Source: CAZKDV01 sp964551645
GTDB taxonomy: Bacteria; Bacteroidota; Bacteroidia; Bacteroidales; DTU049
Length of the DNA: 15,940 nt
NCBI GenBank assembly: GCA_964551645.1
Contig: CAZKDV010000055.1
Location: 1-15,940, forward strand
Direction: 5' to 3'
Position 1 is the first letter of the stretch, and every line of letters starts with the position of its first letter. Positions 6,293 through 13,772 of the stretch are shown one piece after another. Under the pieces are notes generated by a model, which searched no databases, was not told where the DNA came from, and saw nothing but the letters and a program-made list of their open reading frames with translations. The translations under genes were made by a program, and so were the position numbers.

Positions 6293-7633
6293 ATGAAAAG
6301 AAATGTAATTATTATCGGTGCAGCCGGTAGAGATTTCCACAATTTTAACACATTTTTCAGAGGAAATTCAAATTACAATGTCGTAGCTTTTACAGCTGCT
6401 CAAATTCCCGACATTGACGGTCGCAAGTATCCCGCAGAACTTGCAGGTGAATTATATCCTGAAGGAATCCCAATTTACGCTGAGGAGGAACTTCCTAATT
6501 TGATTAAAAAATTTAATGTTCATGACTGTGTTTTCTCATATAGTGATATTCATTATATTGACATTATGCAACTTAGCTCAGTTGTAAACGCTGCTGGTGC
6601 TAATTTCATGTTGTTAGGTCCAAATGAAACATCTATTAAATCCACAAAACCAGTAATTGCTGTTTGTGCTACTCGTACAGGATGCGGTAAAAGTCAAACA
6701 TCTCGTCGTTTGATAGAAATTTTAATGGAACAAGGCTTAAAAGTAGTTGCTATTCGTCACCCAATGCCTTATGGAGATTTGGTTGCTCAAAAAGTACAAA
6801 GATTTGCTACAATTGAAGACTTAGCTAAACACAAATGTACAATTGAAGAAATGGAAGAGTACGAACCACATGTTGCTCGTGGCAATGTCGTTTATTCAGG
6901 TGTTGACTATGAAGCTATTCTTCGTGCAGCTGAAAATGATCCTGACGGATGTGATGTTGTTATATGGGACGGTGGTAATAATGACTTTTCTTTCTTTGAA
7001 ACAGACTTATTTGTAAGTGTTGCTGACCCATTAAGACCTGGACATGAAGTTAGTTATTATCCTGGTGAAGTAGTAGCTCGTTTGGCAGATGTTGTTGTTT
7101 TAAACAAAATAGATTCAGCATCTTTAGATGATATTAATATAGTTAGAGGAAACATACAAGCAATTAATCCAAAAGCAGTTATTGTTGATGCTGCTTCTCC
7201 TCTTTCAGTAGATAAACCAGAACTTATTAAAGGTAAAAAAGTGTTAGTTGTTGAAGATGGTCCAACATTAACTCATGGCGAAATGAACTTGGGTGCAGGT
7301 GCTGTTGCAGCACAAAAACACGGAGCTGAATTATTTGTAGATCCAAGACCTTATGCAGTAGGTAAAATTAAAGAAACTTATGAAGTATATCCACATCTTG
7401 GAACAATTCTTCCTGCAATGGGCTATGGTGAGCAACAAATTAAAGATCTTGAAGCAACAATTAACAATACTCCATGCGATGCTGTTGTTATTGCAACTCC
7501 TATTGATTTAAGTCGTATTGTTAAAATTAATAAACCTACAGTAAAAGTAGGTTACGAATTGCAAGAGATAGGTTCTCCAAATTTAGAAGATGTTTTAGAC
7601 GACTTTATAGCAAAACACAACCTAAAAAAATAA
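6293..7633 (+). CDS. Predicted GTPase of the cyclic 2,3-diphosphoglycerate synthetase family (COG2403-like)
   Basis: A 446-residue protein, full length for the family whose archetype is cyclic 2,3-diphosphoglycerate synthetase of methanogenic archaea. That enzyme uses ATP to close 2,3-diphosphoglycerate into a cyclic compatible solute. The sequence has an N-terminal Rossmann-like segment NVIIIGAAGRDFHNFN (residues 4-19), a P-loop variant ATRTGCGKSQTSR (126-138), WDGGNND (225-231), and an NKID guanine-recognition-like motif (271-274). The C-terminal half holds MNLGAGAVAA and DPRPYAVG, which fit this family. Arginine codons are mixed CGT/CGC (9) and AGA (7), with more CGN than the neighbouring glycan genes, which hints at high expression. 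It has its own promoter and terminator, so it is monocistronic. The reaction in bacteria is not established, so the synthetase name should be read as homology only. Confidence 0.8.
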   Translation: MKRNVIIIGAAGRDFHNFNTFFRGNSNYNVVAFTAAQIPDIDGRKYPAELAGELYPEGIPIYAEEELPNLIKKFNVHDCVFSYSDIHYIDIMQLSSVVNAAGANFMLLGPNETSIKSTKPVIAVCATRTGCGKSQTSRRLIEILMEQGLKVVAIRHPMPYGDLVAQKVQRFATIEDLAKHKCTIEEMEEYEPHVARGNVVYSGVDYEAILRAAENDPDGCDVVIWDGGNNDFSFFETDLFVSVADPLRPGHEVSYYPGEVVARLADVVVLNKIDSASLDDINIVRGNIQAINPKAVIVDAASPLSVDKPELIKGKKVLVVEDGPTLTHGEMNLGAGAVAAQKHGAELFVDPRPYAVGKIKETYEVYPHLGTILPAMGYGEQQIKDLEATINNTPCDAVVIATPIDLSRIVKINKPTVKVGYELQEIGSPNLEDVLDDFIAKHNLKK

Positions 7634-7641
7634 TTACAAAG

Positions 7642-7676
7642 AAAGCGACTAATTTTAGTCGCTTTTTTTATTTTTG
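7642..7676 (+). terminator. Rho-independent terminator after the GTPase gene
   Basis: A perfect 10-bp stem, AAAGCGACTA (7642-7651) paired with TAGTCGCTTT (7656-7665), closes a 4-nt loop ATTT. It is followed by a T-rich tail to about 7675. It begins 8 bp after the stop codon of the GTPase gene. This is the clearest hairpin in the window and marks the end of that transcript. Confidence 0.88.
7669..7676 (+). promoter_or_regulatory. Candidate -7 element (TATTTTTG) for pyrBI within the terminator tail
   Basis: TATTTTTG matches TAnnTTTG and lies 19 bp before the pyrB ATG at 7696. It is embedded in the T-tract of the terminator of the gene before it, so the -33 region would fall inside the hairpin. 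No TTTG box is seen there. The match could come from the T-tract by chance, so confidence is moderate. Confidence 0.4.
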
Positions 7677-7695
7677 TCAACTAAAAATAATTATA

Positions 7696-8598
7696 ATGAA
7701 AAGTTTAGTATCAATTAATGATTACACCAAAGAAGAATATGAATATCTGTTGGATTTGGCAGCCGAATTTGAATTAACTCCAAATCAAGAATTACTCAAA
7801 GGTAAAGTTGTTGCAGTTTTATTTTTTGAACCTTCAACTAGAACAAGATTAAGTTTTGAAACTGCTATTCAACGACTAGGTGGTAAAGTGATTGGCTTTG
7901 CAGATAGTGATAATATTAGTGTTAAAAAAGGCGAATCACTTAAAGATACTATTAAAACTGTTGCACAATATGCCGATCTTATTGTCATGAGACATCCTGT
8001 TGAGGGTAGTGTTAGGTTTGCAAGTGAAATTTCTCAAGTTCCTATTATAAATGCTGGAGATGGAGCAAATCAACATCCTACACAATGTCTTTTGGATTTA
8101 TATTCAATCAAAAAAACTCAAGGCACACTTCAGAATTTGAACATCACCTTAGTTGGCGATTTGAAATTTGGTCGAACAACCCATTCTAATGTAATTGCTC
8201 TCTCTAATTTTAACAATACTTTTCATTTAGTTTCTCCAATTGAGTTAAAATTACCAAGTGCTGTAAAAATGTATATAAAAAATAATAAATTAAAATACTA
8301 TCAATATACTGACATGAATGAGGCAATCCCTCTTTCAGATATAATATATATGACACGCATTCAAAGAGAAAGATTTTCTGACCCACTTGAATATGAGAGA
8401 GTTAAGGATAGCTATGTTTTAACTTTAGATATGCTGGAAAACATTAAACCAAATTTAAAAATCTTACATCCGCTACCTCGAGTTAATGAAATTAGTTCAG
8501 ATGTTGACGGGCATGTAAGTGCTTACTATTTTGAGCAGGCACAAAATGGTGTGTACATGAGAGAAGCTTTGATTGCATACATTCTTGGTTTGAAATAA
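7696..8598 (+). CDS. pyrB: Aspartate carbamoyltransferase catalytic chain
   Basis: The catalytic subunit of aspartate carbamoyltransferase joins carbamoyl phosphate and L-aspartate to form N-carbamoyl-aspartate, the first committed step of de novo pyrimidine synthesis in the cytoplasm. The 300-residue length is normal. Carbamoyl-phosphate-binding STRT is at residues 47-50 within FFEPSTRTRLSF, the loop lysine lies in SVKKGESLKDT (75-85), HPTQ is at 127-130, GRTTHS at 159-164, the aspartate-binding TRIQRERF holds R221 and Q223, and HPLPR is at 258-262. The Arg-x-Gln pair and the HPLPRVNEI motif distinguish it from ornithine carbamoyltransferase. The regulatory chain gene follows 11 bp downstream, which fits an allosteric PyrB-PyrI holoenzyme. 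I see no PyrR site or attenuator leader in the 62-bp upstream interval. Confidence 0.97.
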   Translation: MKSLVSINDYTKEEYEYLLDLAAEFELTPNQELLKGKVVAVLFFEPSTRTRLSFETAIQRLGGKVIGFADSDNISVKKGESLKDTIKTVAQYADLIVMRHPVEGSVRFASEISQVPIINAGDGANQHPTQCLLDLYSIKKTQGTLQNLNITLVGDLKFGRTTHSNVIALSNFNNTFHLVSPIELKLPSAVKMYIKNNKLKYYQYTDMNEAIPLSDIIYMTRIQRERFSDPLEYERVKDSYVLTLDMLENIKPNLKILHPLPRVNEISSDVDGHVSAYYFEQAQNGVYMREALIAYILGLK

Positions 8599-8609
8599 AC
8601 ATAATTAAT

Positions 8610-9074
8610 ATGAGTAATAAAAAAGTAAAAGAATTACAAGTTTCAGCAATTGAAAACGGAACTGTTATCGACCATATTTCGTCAGGTAGCGAAATGCAAG
8701 TTGTGAAAATCTTAAATCTTGAAGCCATAGAAGATACAATATATATTGGAGCTAATTTAGAAAGCAAAAAATATGGAAAAAAAGGATTGATAAAAGTTAA
8801 TAATAAGTTTTTTAAACCTGAGGAAATAAACAAAATTGCTCTTGTTAGTCCTACTGCTACCATTATTGAAATACACGACTTTGAAGTAACTAGCAAGTCA
8901 AATGTTGAAGTTCCTGACCATATCAAAGGACTTGTTAAATGTTTTAATCCGAATTGTGTAACAAACATTGAAAATGTTACTACAAAATTTGATGTTATTG
9001 ACAAAACTGATGTAAAACTTCGATGCATATATTGCGAGAAGATTACTGCCAAAAAGAACATTGTTTTTAGATAA
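8610..9074 (+). CDS. pyrI: Aspartate carbamoyltransferase regulatory chain
   Basis: The 154-residue regulatory subunit binds nucleotide effectors (CTP/UTP inhibit, ATP activates in the E. coli enzyme) and joins catalytic trimers through a zinc domain. The N-terminal allosteric domain begins with KELQVSAIENGTVIDHI, typical of PyrI. The C-terminal zinc site has four cysteines in the classic spacing: C111 and C116 in KCFNPNC, C139 and C142 in CIYC. Length matches the E. coli protein closely. It lies 11 bp after pyrB, so the two are co-transcribed and balanced expression is expected. The start ATG 8610 gives the conserved N-terminus with only a few extra residues. Nothing unusual was seen. Confidence 0.97.
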   Translation: MSNKKVKELQVSAIENGTVIDHISSGSEMQVVKILNLEAIEDTIYIGANLESKKYGKKGLIKVNNKFFKPEEINKIALVSPTATIIEIHDFEVTSKSNVEVPDHIKGLVKCFNPNCVTNIENVTTKFDVIDKTDVKLRCIYCEKITAKKNIVFR

Positions 9075-9091
9075 ACAATATTTGTTTTTTT
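9073..9091 (+). terminator. Weak A/T-only hairpin with T-run after pyrI
   Basis: AAACAA (9073-9078) and TTGTTT (9082-9087) can pair around a 3-nt loop, and the T-run extends to 9091. The stem has one G-C pair only, so it would be weak. Its position directly at the pyrI stop codon is the main reason to list it. Confidence 0.35.
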
Positions 9092-9170
9092 ATGTAATAT
9101 ACTTGTAAAGTTCCGTACTATGTGTAAGTTTTTTTATATAGTTTAAATGCCTCATTGCTAATTTTTTTTG

Positions 9171-9178
9171 TAATTTTG
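9171..9178 (+). promoter_or_regulatory. -7 promoter element (TAATTTTG) for the dihydrolipoyl dehydrogenase gene
   Basis: TAATTTTG fits the Bacteroidota -7 consensus and is followed by CG. It lies 23 bp before the ATG at 9202, at much the same distance as in the other units of this window. The surrounding 127-bp interval holds no gene. No convincing -33 TTTG was found at 19-22 bp upstream. Confidence 0.55.
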
Positions 9179-9201
9179 CGTTTCATTAAAATGTACTAAA
9201 T

Positions 9202-10593
9202 ATGCAATATGATTTAATTGTTATAGGAAGTGGTCCTGGAGGTTATGTAGCAGCAATTAGGGCTTCGCAACTTGGGATGAAAACTGCAATTGTTGAAAAA
9301 GCAGAACTTGGTGGAATTTGCTTGAATTGGGGTTGCATCCCGACTAAGGCTTTACTTAAAAGCGCAAGTGTATTGAATTACATGAAAAATGCTGAATTTT
9401 TTGGAATAAATATATCTGGAAGTGTTAATCCTAATTTTGCTGATATAGTAAATCGAAGCAGAAGTGTTGCGACAAATATGAGCAAAGGAGTGCAGTTTTT
9501 ATGTAAAAAAAATAAAATTGATATAATTAATGGATATGCTCGGATTATTAAGGATAACAAAGTTGTAGTTACAGCAGAAGATAATGCTACACAAGAATAT
9601 TCCGCAAAAAACATCATCATTGCTACGGGTTCAAGATCTAAAGATCTTCCATTCATGAAACAAGATGGTGTTAAAATAATAGATTATCGTGAAGCTATGA
9701 CATTAAGTAATTTGCCGTCATCAATGATTGTTGTTGGTAGTGGTGCTATAGGTTCTGAGTTTGCTTATTTCTATAATTCAATGGGTGTTAAAGTTACTAT
9801 AATAGAGTATTTACCAACGATTGTTCCGTTTGAAGATGAAGAGGTTGGAAAACAGCTCGAAAGATCGTTTAAAAAATCAGGCATTACTGTTAAAACATCA
9901 ACAGAAGTTGTGTCAGTTCATACAGATACTGATTTGTGCAAAGTACAAATTAAACATTCGAAAGGAGAAGAGATACTTGAAGCAGATATAGTTTTGTCAG
10001 CGGTAGGTGTAACACCAAATATTGAAAATATTGGTCTTGAAGAAGTTGGAGTAGAAATTGAAAACGGAAAAATAAAGGTTGATGATTTTTATATGACAAG
10101 TATAAAAGGGATTTATGCAATAGGAGATATTGTTCATGGCCCTGCCTTAGCTCATGTTGCATCTCATGAAGCATTAATTTGTGTTGAAAATATGGCTGGC
10201 AAGCAAGTACAGCCAATTAATTATAACAATATTCCTTCTTGTATATATACTGTTCCAGAGGTTGCTTCAGTTGGATTAAGTGAGAAACAAGCTAAGGAAA
10301 AAGGATACGAAATTAAAGTTGGTAAGTTTCCATTGTCTGCCAGTGGAAAAGCAACAGCAAGTGGAAACAAAGATGGATTTGTTAAGGTAATTTTCGATGC
10401 AAAATATGGTGAATGGTTAGGAGCACACATGATAGGCGAAAATGTAACTGAAATGATAGGCGGAGTTGTTACTGCAAGAAACTTAGAAACAACTGCATAC
10501 GAAATCATACATTCAGTATTTCCACATCCTACAATTTCAGAAGCAATTATGGAAGCCTGTGCCGCTGCTTACGATGAGGTAATACATCTTTAG
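9202..10593 (+). CDS. lpdA: Dihydrolipoyl dehydrogenase (E3)
   Basis: The 463-residue flavoenzyme reoxidises dihydrolipoyl groups on 2-oxoacid dehydrogenase complexes or the glycine cleavage H-protein and passes electrons to NAD+. The sequence shows the FAD-binding GSGPGG at residues 9-14, the redox-active disulfide C40-C45 in GGICLNWGCIPTK, the NAD-binding GSGAIGSEFAYF at 179-190, the second FAD site YAIGD (305-309), and the C-terminal HPTISE with the His442/Glu447 catalytic pair contributed to the partner subunit. Length is standard. No E1 or E2 gene is adjacent, so it may be a shared E3. A gcvT gene lies about 9 kb to the left, and L-protein duty for glycine cleavage is possible but not shown. 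It has its own promoter. The asparagine-synthetase-like gene begins 34 bp after its stop with no obvious promoter of its own. Confidence 0.95.
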   Translation: MQYDLIVIGSGPGGYVAAIRASQLGMKTAIVEKAELGGICLNWGCIPTKALLKSASVLNYMKNAEFFGINISGSVNPNFADIVNRSRSVATNMSKGVQFLCKKNKIDIINGYARIIKDNKVVVTAEDNATQEYSAKNIIIATGSRSKDLPFMKQDGVKIIDYREAMTLSNLPSSMIVVGSGAIGSEFAYFYNSMGVKVTIIEYLPTIVPFEDEEVGKQLERSFKKSGITVKTSTEVVSVHTDTDLCKVQIKHSKGEEILEADIVLSAVGVTPNIENIGLEEVGVEIENGKIKVDDFYMTSIKGIYAIGDIVHGPALAHVASHEALICVENMAGKQVQPINYNNIPSCIYTVPEVASVGLSEKQAKEKGYEIKVGKFPLSASGKATASGNKDGFVKVIFDAKYGEWLGAHMIGENVTEMIGGVVTARNLETTAYEIIHSVFPHPTISEAIMEACAAAYDEVIHL

Positions 10594-10627
10594 ATATCAC
10601 CTTTTTTAATAATTGAATAAGTTACAA

Positions 10628-12526
10628 ATGTGCGGAATTGCTGGTTATGTTTCTTTGGGGAAACATATTGATAATCAAGAAGAAATAGCGAGGTCATTTA
10701 AAGAGAAATTACATAAAAGAGGACCTGATAGCTCTGACTCATATATAAATGAATATACTGTATTGACACATACTCGCTTGTCCCTTTTTGATGTGTCGGA
10801 TAGAGGAGTGCAACCGATGTATTCCAAAAATAAAGATATTGTTCTTGTCTTTAATGGAGAAATTTTCAATTTCAAACAATTAAGAAGAGAATTAGAACAA
10901 AAAGGACATGTTTTCTATTCAGATACTGATACTGAGGTTATTTTAAATATGTATATTGAGTATGGAATTGAAGCAGTTCAAAGGCTCAATGGTTTTTTTG
11001 CTTTTGCAATATATGATAGTAAAATACAAACTACTTATATTGTTAGAGATAGATTTGGAGTTAAACCATTAGTTTTTTTCCATAATGAAGAAAAATTGAT
11101 TTTTGCTTCTGAATTGAAAGCATTAATGAGTGTTTGTGCCCCATTAAAGATTGATTTTGCCTCTCTGCAATTATATCTCAGATTAACTTATCTGCCACCA
11201 CCATATACTATTTTTGAAGGAGTTTCAAAATTAGTTCCGGGTCATTATCTTAAAATAGAAAATGGTATTTGTACGGATATTTGTTATTATGAATTAAAAT
11301 ATGAAAAATCTAGTTTGTCAATACATGATTATCCAAGTACTCAGAAAAAATTGTTCAACTTATTTACTGAAGTTATAGATGACCATATTGTTTCAGATGT
11401 GCCTGTGGGTTGTTTTTTGAGTGGAGGTATCGATTCTTCAATTGTAACTGCTTTAGCATCAAAACATATTGATGGAATACAAACTTATTCACTTGGTTTT
11501 AAAGATAGTCCGTATTATGACGAAACAAAGTATGCAGAAATAGTTGCTAAAATGCATTCAACAAATCATACTTCTTTTATGCTATCAACAAAAGATTTGT
11601 ATGATTCTGTTTTTGATATGTTGGATTATATAGATGAGCCTTTTGCTGATTCATCTGCTTTGGCAATGTATGTGTTGTCAAGAGAAACAAAAAAAGATGT
11701 TACTATTGCCTTATCAGGTGATGGTGCAGATGAAGTTTTTGGGGGATATAATAAATATTTGGCAGAGTATAATATTCAAAACAAATCGGCATTATTTAAA
11801 TCATTAATTAAACATACTTCGTTTGTTTGGAATACACTACCACAGTCGCGTTCTACATATATAACTGATTTATTTAGAAAAATAAATAAGTACTCTAAAA
11901 CATTACGATTAAGTGCTAAAGATAGATATTGGTATTTATCAACATTTACATCATCTAATATTGTCAATAATTTATTAGCGACAAGCAAAGGGCATAAAGA
12001 ATATATGGAAATTAAAACTAATTTACTTGCCCTAATTAACGATAAATCAGATTTAAACAAAATGATGTTGTCTGATGTTTCAATGGTTCTTAGTGGAGAT
12101 ATGGTGCATAAAGTTGATTTAATGTCAATGTCTAATTCGCTTGTTGTGCGTCCTCCGTTTCTAGATCAGAGAGTTATGGAATTTGCTTTTCAATTGCCTG
12201 TTTCATTTAAGATAGGTAATTCAACTAATAAAAAAATATTGAGAGATACATTTGGCGATTTATTGCCAAAAGAAATTTTAAATAGGGGAAAGCACGGATT
12301 TGAGGTACCGATGAATTCGTGGTTTAAAAATGAGATGAAGCAATATATTACTGATGAATTATTTTCAGAGTCATTTATTGTTTCTCAAGGTATATTTAAT
12401 TTTAATGAAGTGAAGAAACTAATGCAGATAGTATTCAATAATAAATATCATGATTATCAAGCATTGTTTTGGAGTTTGATTGTATTCCAATATTGGTATA
12501 AAAAATACTCACTTAATATTTTATAG
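10628..12526 (+). CDS. asnB: Asparagine synthetase family protein (glutamine-hydrolysing amidotransferase)
   Basis: A 632-residue class II glutamine amidotransferase. Glutamine is hydrolysed by an N-terminal Ntn domain and the ammonia passes to an ATP-pyrophosphatase domain that adenylates a carboxylate. The N-terminus must be MCGIAGYV so that Cys2 becomes the nucleophile after Met removal; this fixes the start at ATG 10628 rather than the in-frame TTG at 10613. Other motifs are R50 in THTRLSLFD, FNGEIFNF (75-82), the DTDTE block near 99-103, RDRFGVKPL (140-148), the PP-loop SGGIDSS (265-271), SGDGADEVFGGYNKY (363-377) and RGKHGFEVP near the C-terminus. It could be a true asparagine synthetase. 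However, the glycosyltransferase 2 bp downstream and the export genes beyond suggest amidation of a sugar acid or related substrate in the glycan pathway. Arginine is encoded mostly by AGA. Confidence 0.88.
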   Translation: MCGIAGYVSLGKHIDNQEEIARSFKEKLHKRGPDSSDSYINEYTVLTHTRLSLFDVSDRGVQPMYSKNKDIVLVFNGEIFNFKQLRRELEQKGHVFYSDTDTEVILNMYIEYGIEAVQRLNGFFAFAIYDSKIQTTYIVRDRFGVKPLVFFHNEEKLIFASELKALMSVCAPLKIDFASLQLYLRLTYLPPPYTIFEGVSKLVPGHYLKIENGICTDICYYELKYEKSSLSIHDYPSTQKKLFNLFTEVIDDHIVSDVPVGCFLSGGIDSSIVTALASKHIDGIQTYSLGFKDSPYYDETKYAEIVAKMHSTNHTSFMLSTKDLYDSVFDMLDYIDEPFADSSALAMYVLSRETKKDVTIALSGDGADEVFGGYNKYLAEYNIQNKSALFKSLIKHTSFVWNTLPQSRSTYITDLFRKINKYSKTLRLSAKDRYWYLSTFTSSNIVNNLLATSKGHKEYMEIKTNLLALINDKSDLNKMMLSDVSMVLSGDMVHKVDLMSMSNSLVVRPPFLDQRVMEFAFQLPVSFKIGNSTNKKILRDTFGDLLPKEILNRGKHGFEVPMNSWFKNEMKQYITDELFSESFIVSQGIFNFNEVKKLMQIVFNNKYHDYQALFWSLIVFQYWYKKYSLNIL

Positions 12527-12528
12527 TA

Positions 12529-13713
12529 TTGATAAAAGTTTTAAGAATTATTAATAGATTTAATTTAGGCGGTCCTACATATAATGCTGCATACTTAACT
12601 CGGTATATTGGAGATAATTATAGAACTTTACTTGTAGGTGGCCAACAAGATAAAAACGAAGAAAATTCCGAATATATACTTAAAAACTTAGGAATTATCC
12701 CGATTACTATCCCTGAGATGCATCGCTCAATTAATCCATTTGCCGATCTAATTGCATATAAAAAAATAAAACAAATAATCGAAGATTTTCAACCGCATAT
12801 AGTTCATACGCATGCGTCTAAGGCTGGAGCATTAGGAAGAAAAGCTGCATATAATATGCATGTTCCTGTAATTGTTCATACATTTCATGGACATGTTTTT
12901 GATGCCTATTTTAGCAAGTTTCAAAGTAATTTTTATATTAATTTAGAAAGAAGATTAGCAACTAAGTCAGATGCAATTATTACACTTTCAGAAAATCAGA
13001 AGTATGATATTATCCATAAATATAAAATATGTTCTGAAGATAAATCTCACATTATCCCATTAGGCTTTGATTTGACAAAATTTCAAGAAGATTATGAATA
13101 TAAGCGTTCATTTTATAGATGTAAATATCAAATAAAAGATGATGAAGTAGCTATTGGAATTGTTGGAAGACTTGTACCTATAAAAAATCATCAGCTATTT
13201 GTTGAAGCGATTAAGGAGTTATATTTTAAGTCTTCAGTTAATATAAGAGCTTTCATCATAGGGGATGGTGAAACCAAGTCACAGATTCAGTCTTTACTCA
13301 GAAAATATCATATCCCATATTCTGAAGGGACAGAAAATCCTAAAACTGTTGTTTTTACTTCATGGGAAAAAGATGTTGATTATGCTAACGCAGGTATGGA
13401 TATTATTGCACTAACATCTTTAAATGAGGGTACACCAGTAAGTTTGATAGAAGCTCAATCAGCTAATAAACCAATTATTACAACAAATGTTGGAGGGATA
13501 AAAAATATTGTTATTGAAAATGAAACAGCATTAATAGCTGATGTGAATAATACAGAAGAATTTATTTCAAAGTTAAGATTACTTGTGGAAAACGAGTCTT
13601 TAAGAGCTAATATGTCCAAAAAGGGACATGATTTTGCAATTAATAGATTTCATTACACTCGGTTGATTAGCGATGTGTCAAATTTATATGAGAATTTATT
13701 ATCAAAAAAATAA
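12529..13713 (+). CDS. Glycosyltransferase, GT4-type (GT-B fold)
   Basis: A 394-residue retaining glycosyltransferase predicted to add a sugar from a nucleotide donor to a lipid-linked glycan at the cytoplasmic face of the inner membrane. The N-terminal domain opens with IKVLRIINRFNLGGPTYNA, holding the Gly-Gly loop at residues 14-15, then VHTHASKAGALGR (92-104) and HTFHGHVFDAYF (117-128). The C-terminal domain has GIVGRLVPIKNHQLFVEA (209-226) and the EX7E motif from E300 to E308 in NEGTPVSLIEAQ. The start appears to be TTG at 12529, 2 bp after the preceding stop; no ATG exists before the conserved first strand and the next Met is at residue 64. This tight spacing implies co-transcription with the amidotransferase gene. 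Donor and acceptor cannot be told from sequence. No transmembrane segment is seen. Confidence 0.92.
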   Translation: MIKVLRIINRFNLGGPTYNAAYLTRYIGDNYRTLLVGGQQDKNEENSEYILKNLGIIPITIPEMHRSINPFADLIAYKKIKQIIEDFQPHIVHTHASKAGALGRKAAYNMHVPVIVHTFHGHVFDAYFSKFQSNFYINLERRLATKSDAIITLSENQKYDIIHKYKICSEDKSHIIPLGFDLTKFQEDYEYKRSFYRCKYQIKDDEVAIGIVGRLVPIKNHQLFVEAIKELYFKSSVNIRAFIIGDGETKSQIQSLLRKYHIPYSEGTENPKTVVFTSWEKDVDYANAGMDIIALTSLNEGTPVSLIEAQSANKPIITTNVGGIKNIVIENETALIADVNNTEEFISKLRLLVENESLRANMSKKGHDFAINRFHYTRLISDVSNLYENLLSKK

Positions 13714-13718
13714 TCAAA

Positions 13719-13752
13719 TTTGAAATCTTTAAATCTAAAATAATTATCTTTG
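13719..13752 (+). promoter_or_regulatory. Promoter (TTTG -33, TATCTTTG -7) for the polysaccharide export genes
   Basis: TATCTTTG at 13745-13752 matches the TAnnTTTG -7 box, and TTTG at 13719-13722 is a -33 candidate 22 bp upstream, slightly wider than the usual 19-20. This is the best two-box promoter in the window. It lies 20 bp before the ATG at 13773 and right after the glycosyltransferase stop. The CTTTGCCAAAG around the -7 end forms a small palindrome. It suggests separate control of the export genes. Confidence 0.65.
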
Positions 13753-13772
13753 CCAAAGCTTAATCTAAATGT

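Noticed and set aside
7642..7665. Hairpin considered as pyrimidine-responsive attenuator of pyrBI
   Set aside because: No leader peptide and no competing antiterminator structure are visible. Position directly after the GTPase stop fits a simple terminator better.
8492..9061. Long open frame of 189 codons on the - strand opposite pyrI
   Set aside because: It lies antisense to pyrB/pyrI, whose products are unmistakable. The translation has no recognisable domain and is a shadow of the coding strand.
9079..9170. AT-rich interval before lpdA considered as riboswitch or small RNA
   Set aside because: It contains only T-runs and A/T sequence with one weak hairpin near its left end; no conserved RNA motif was recognised.
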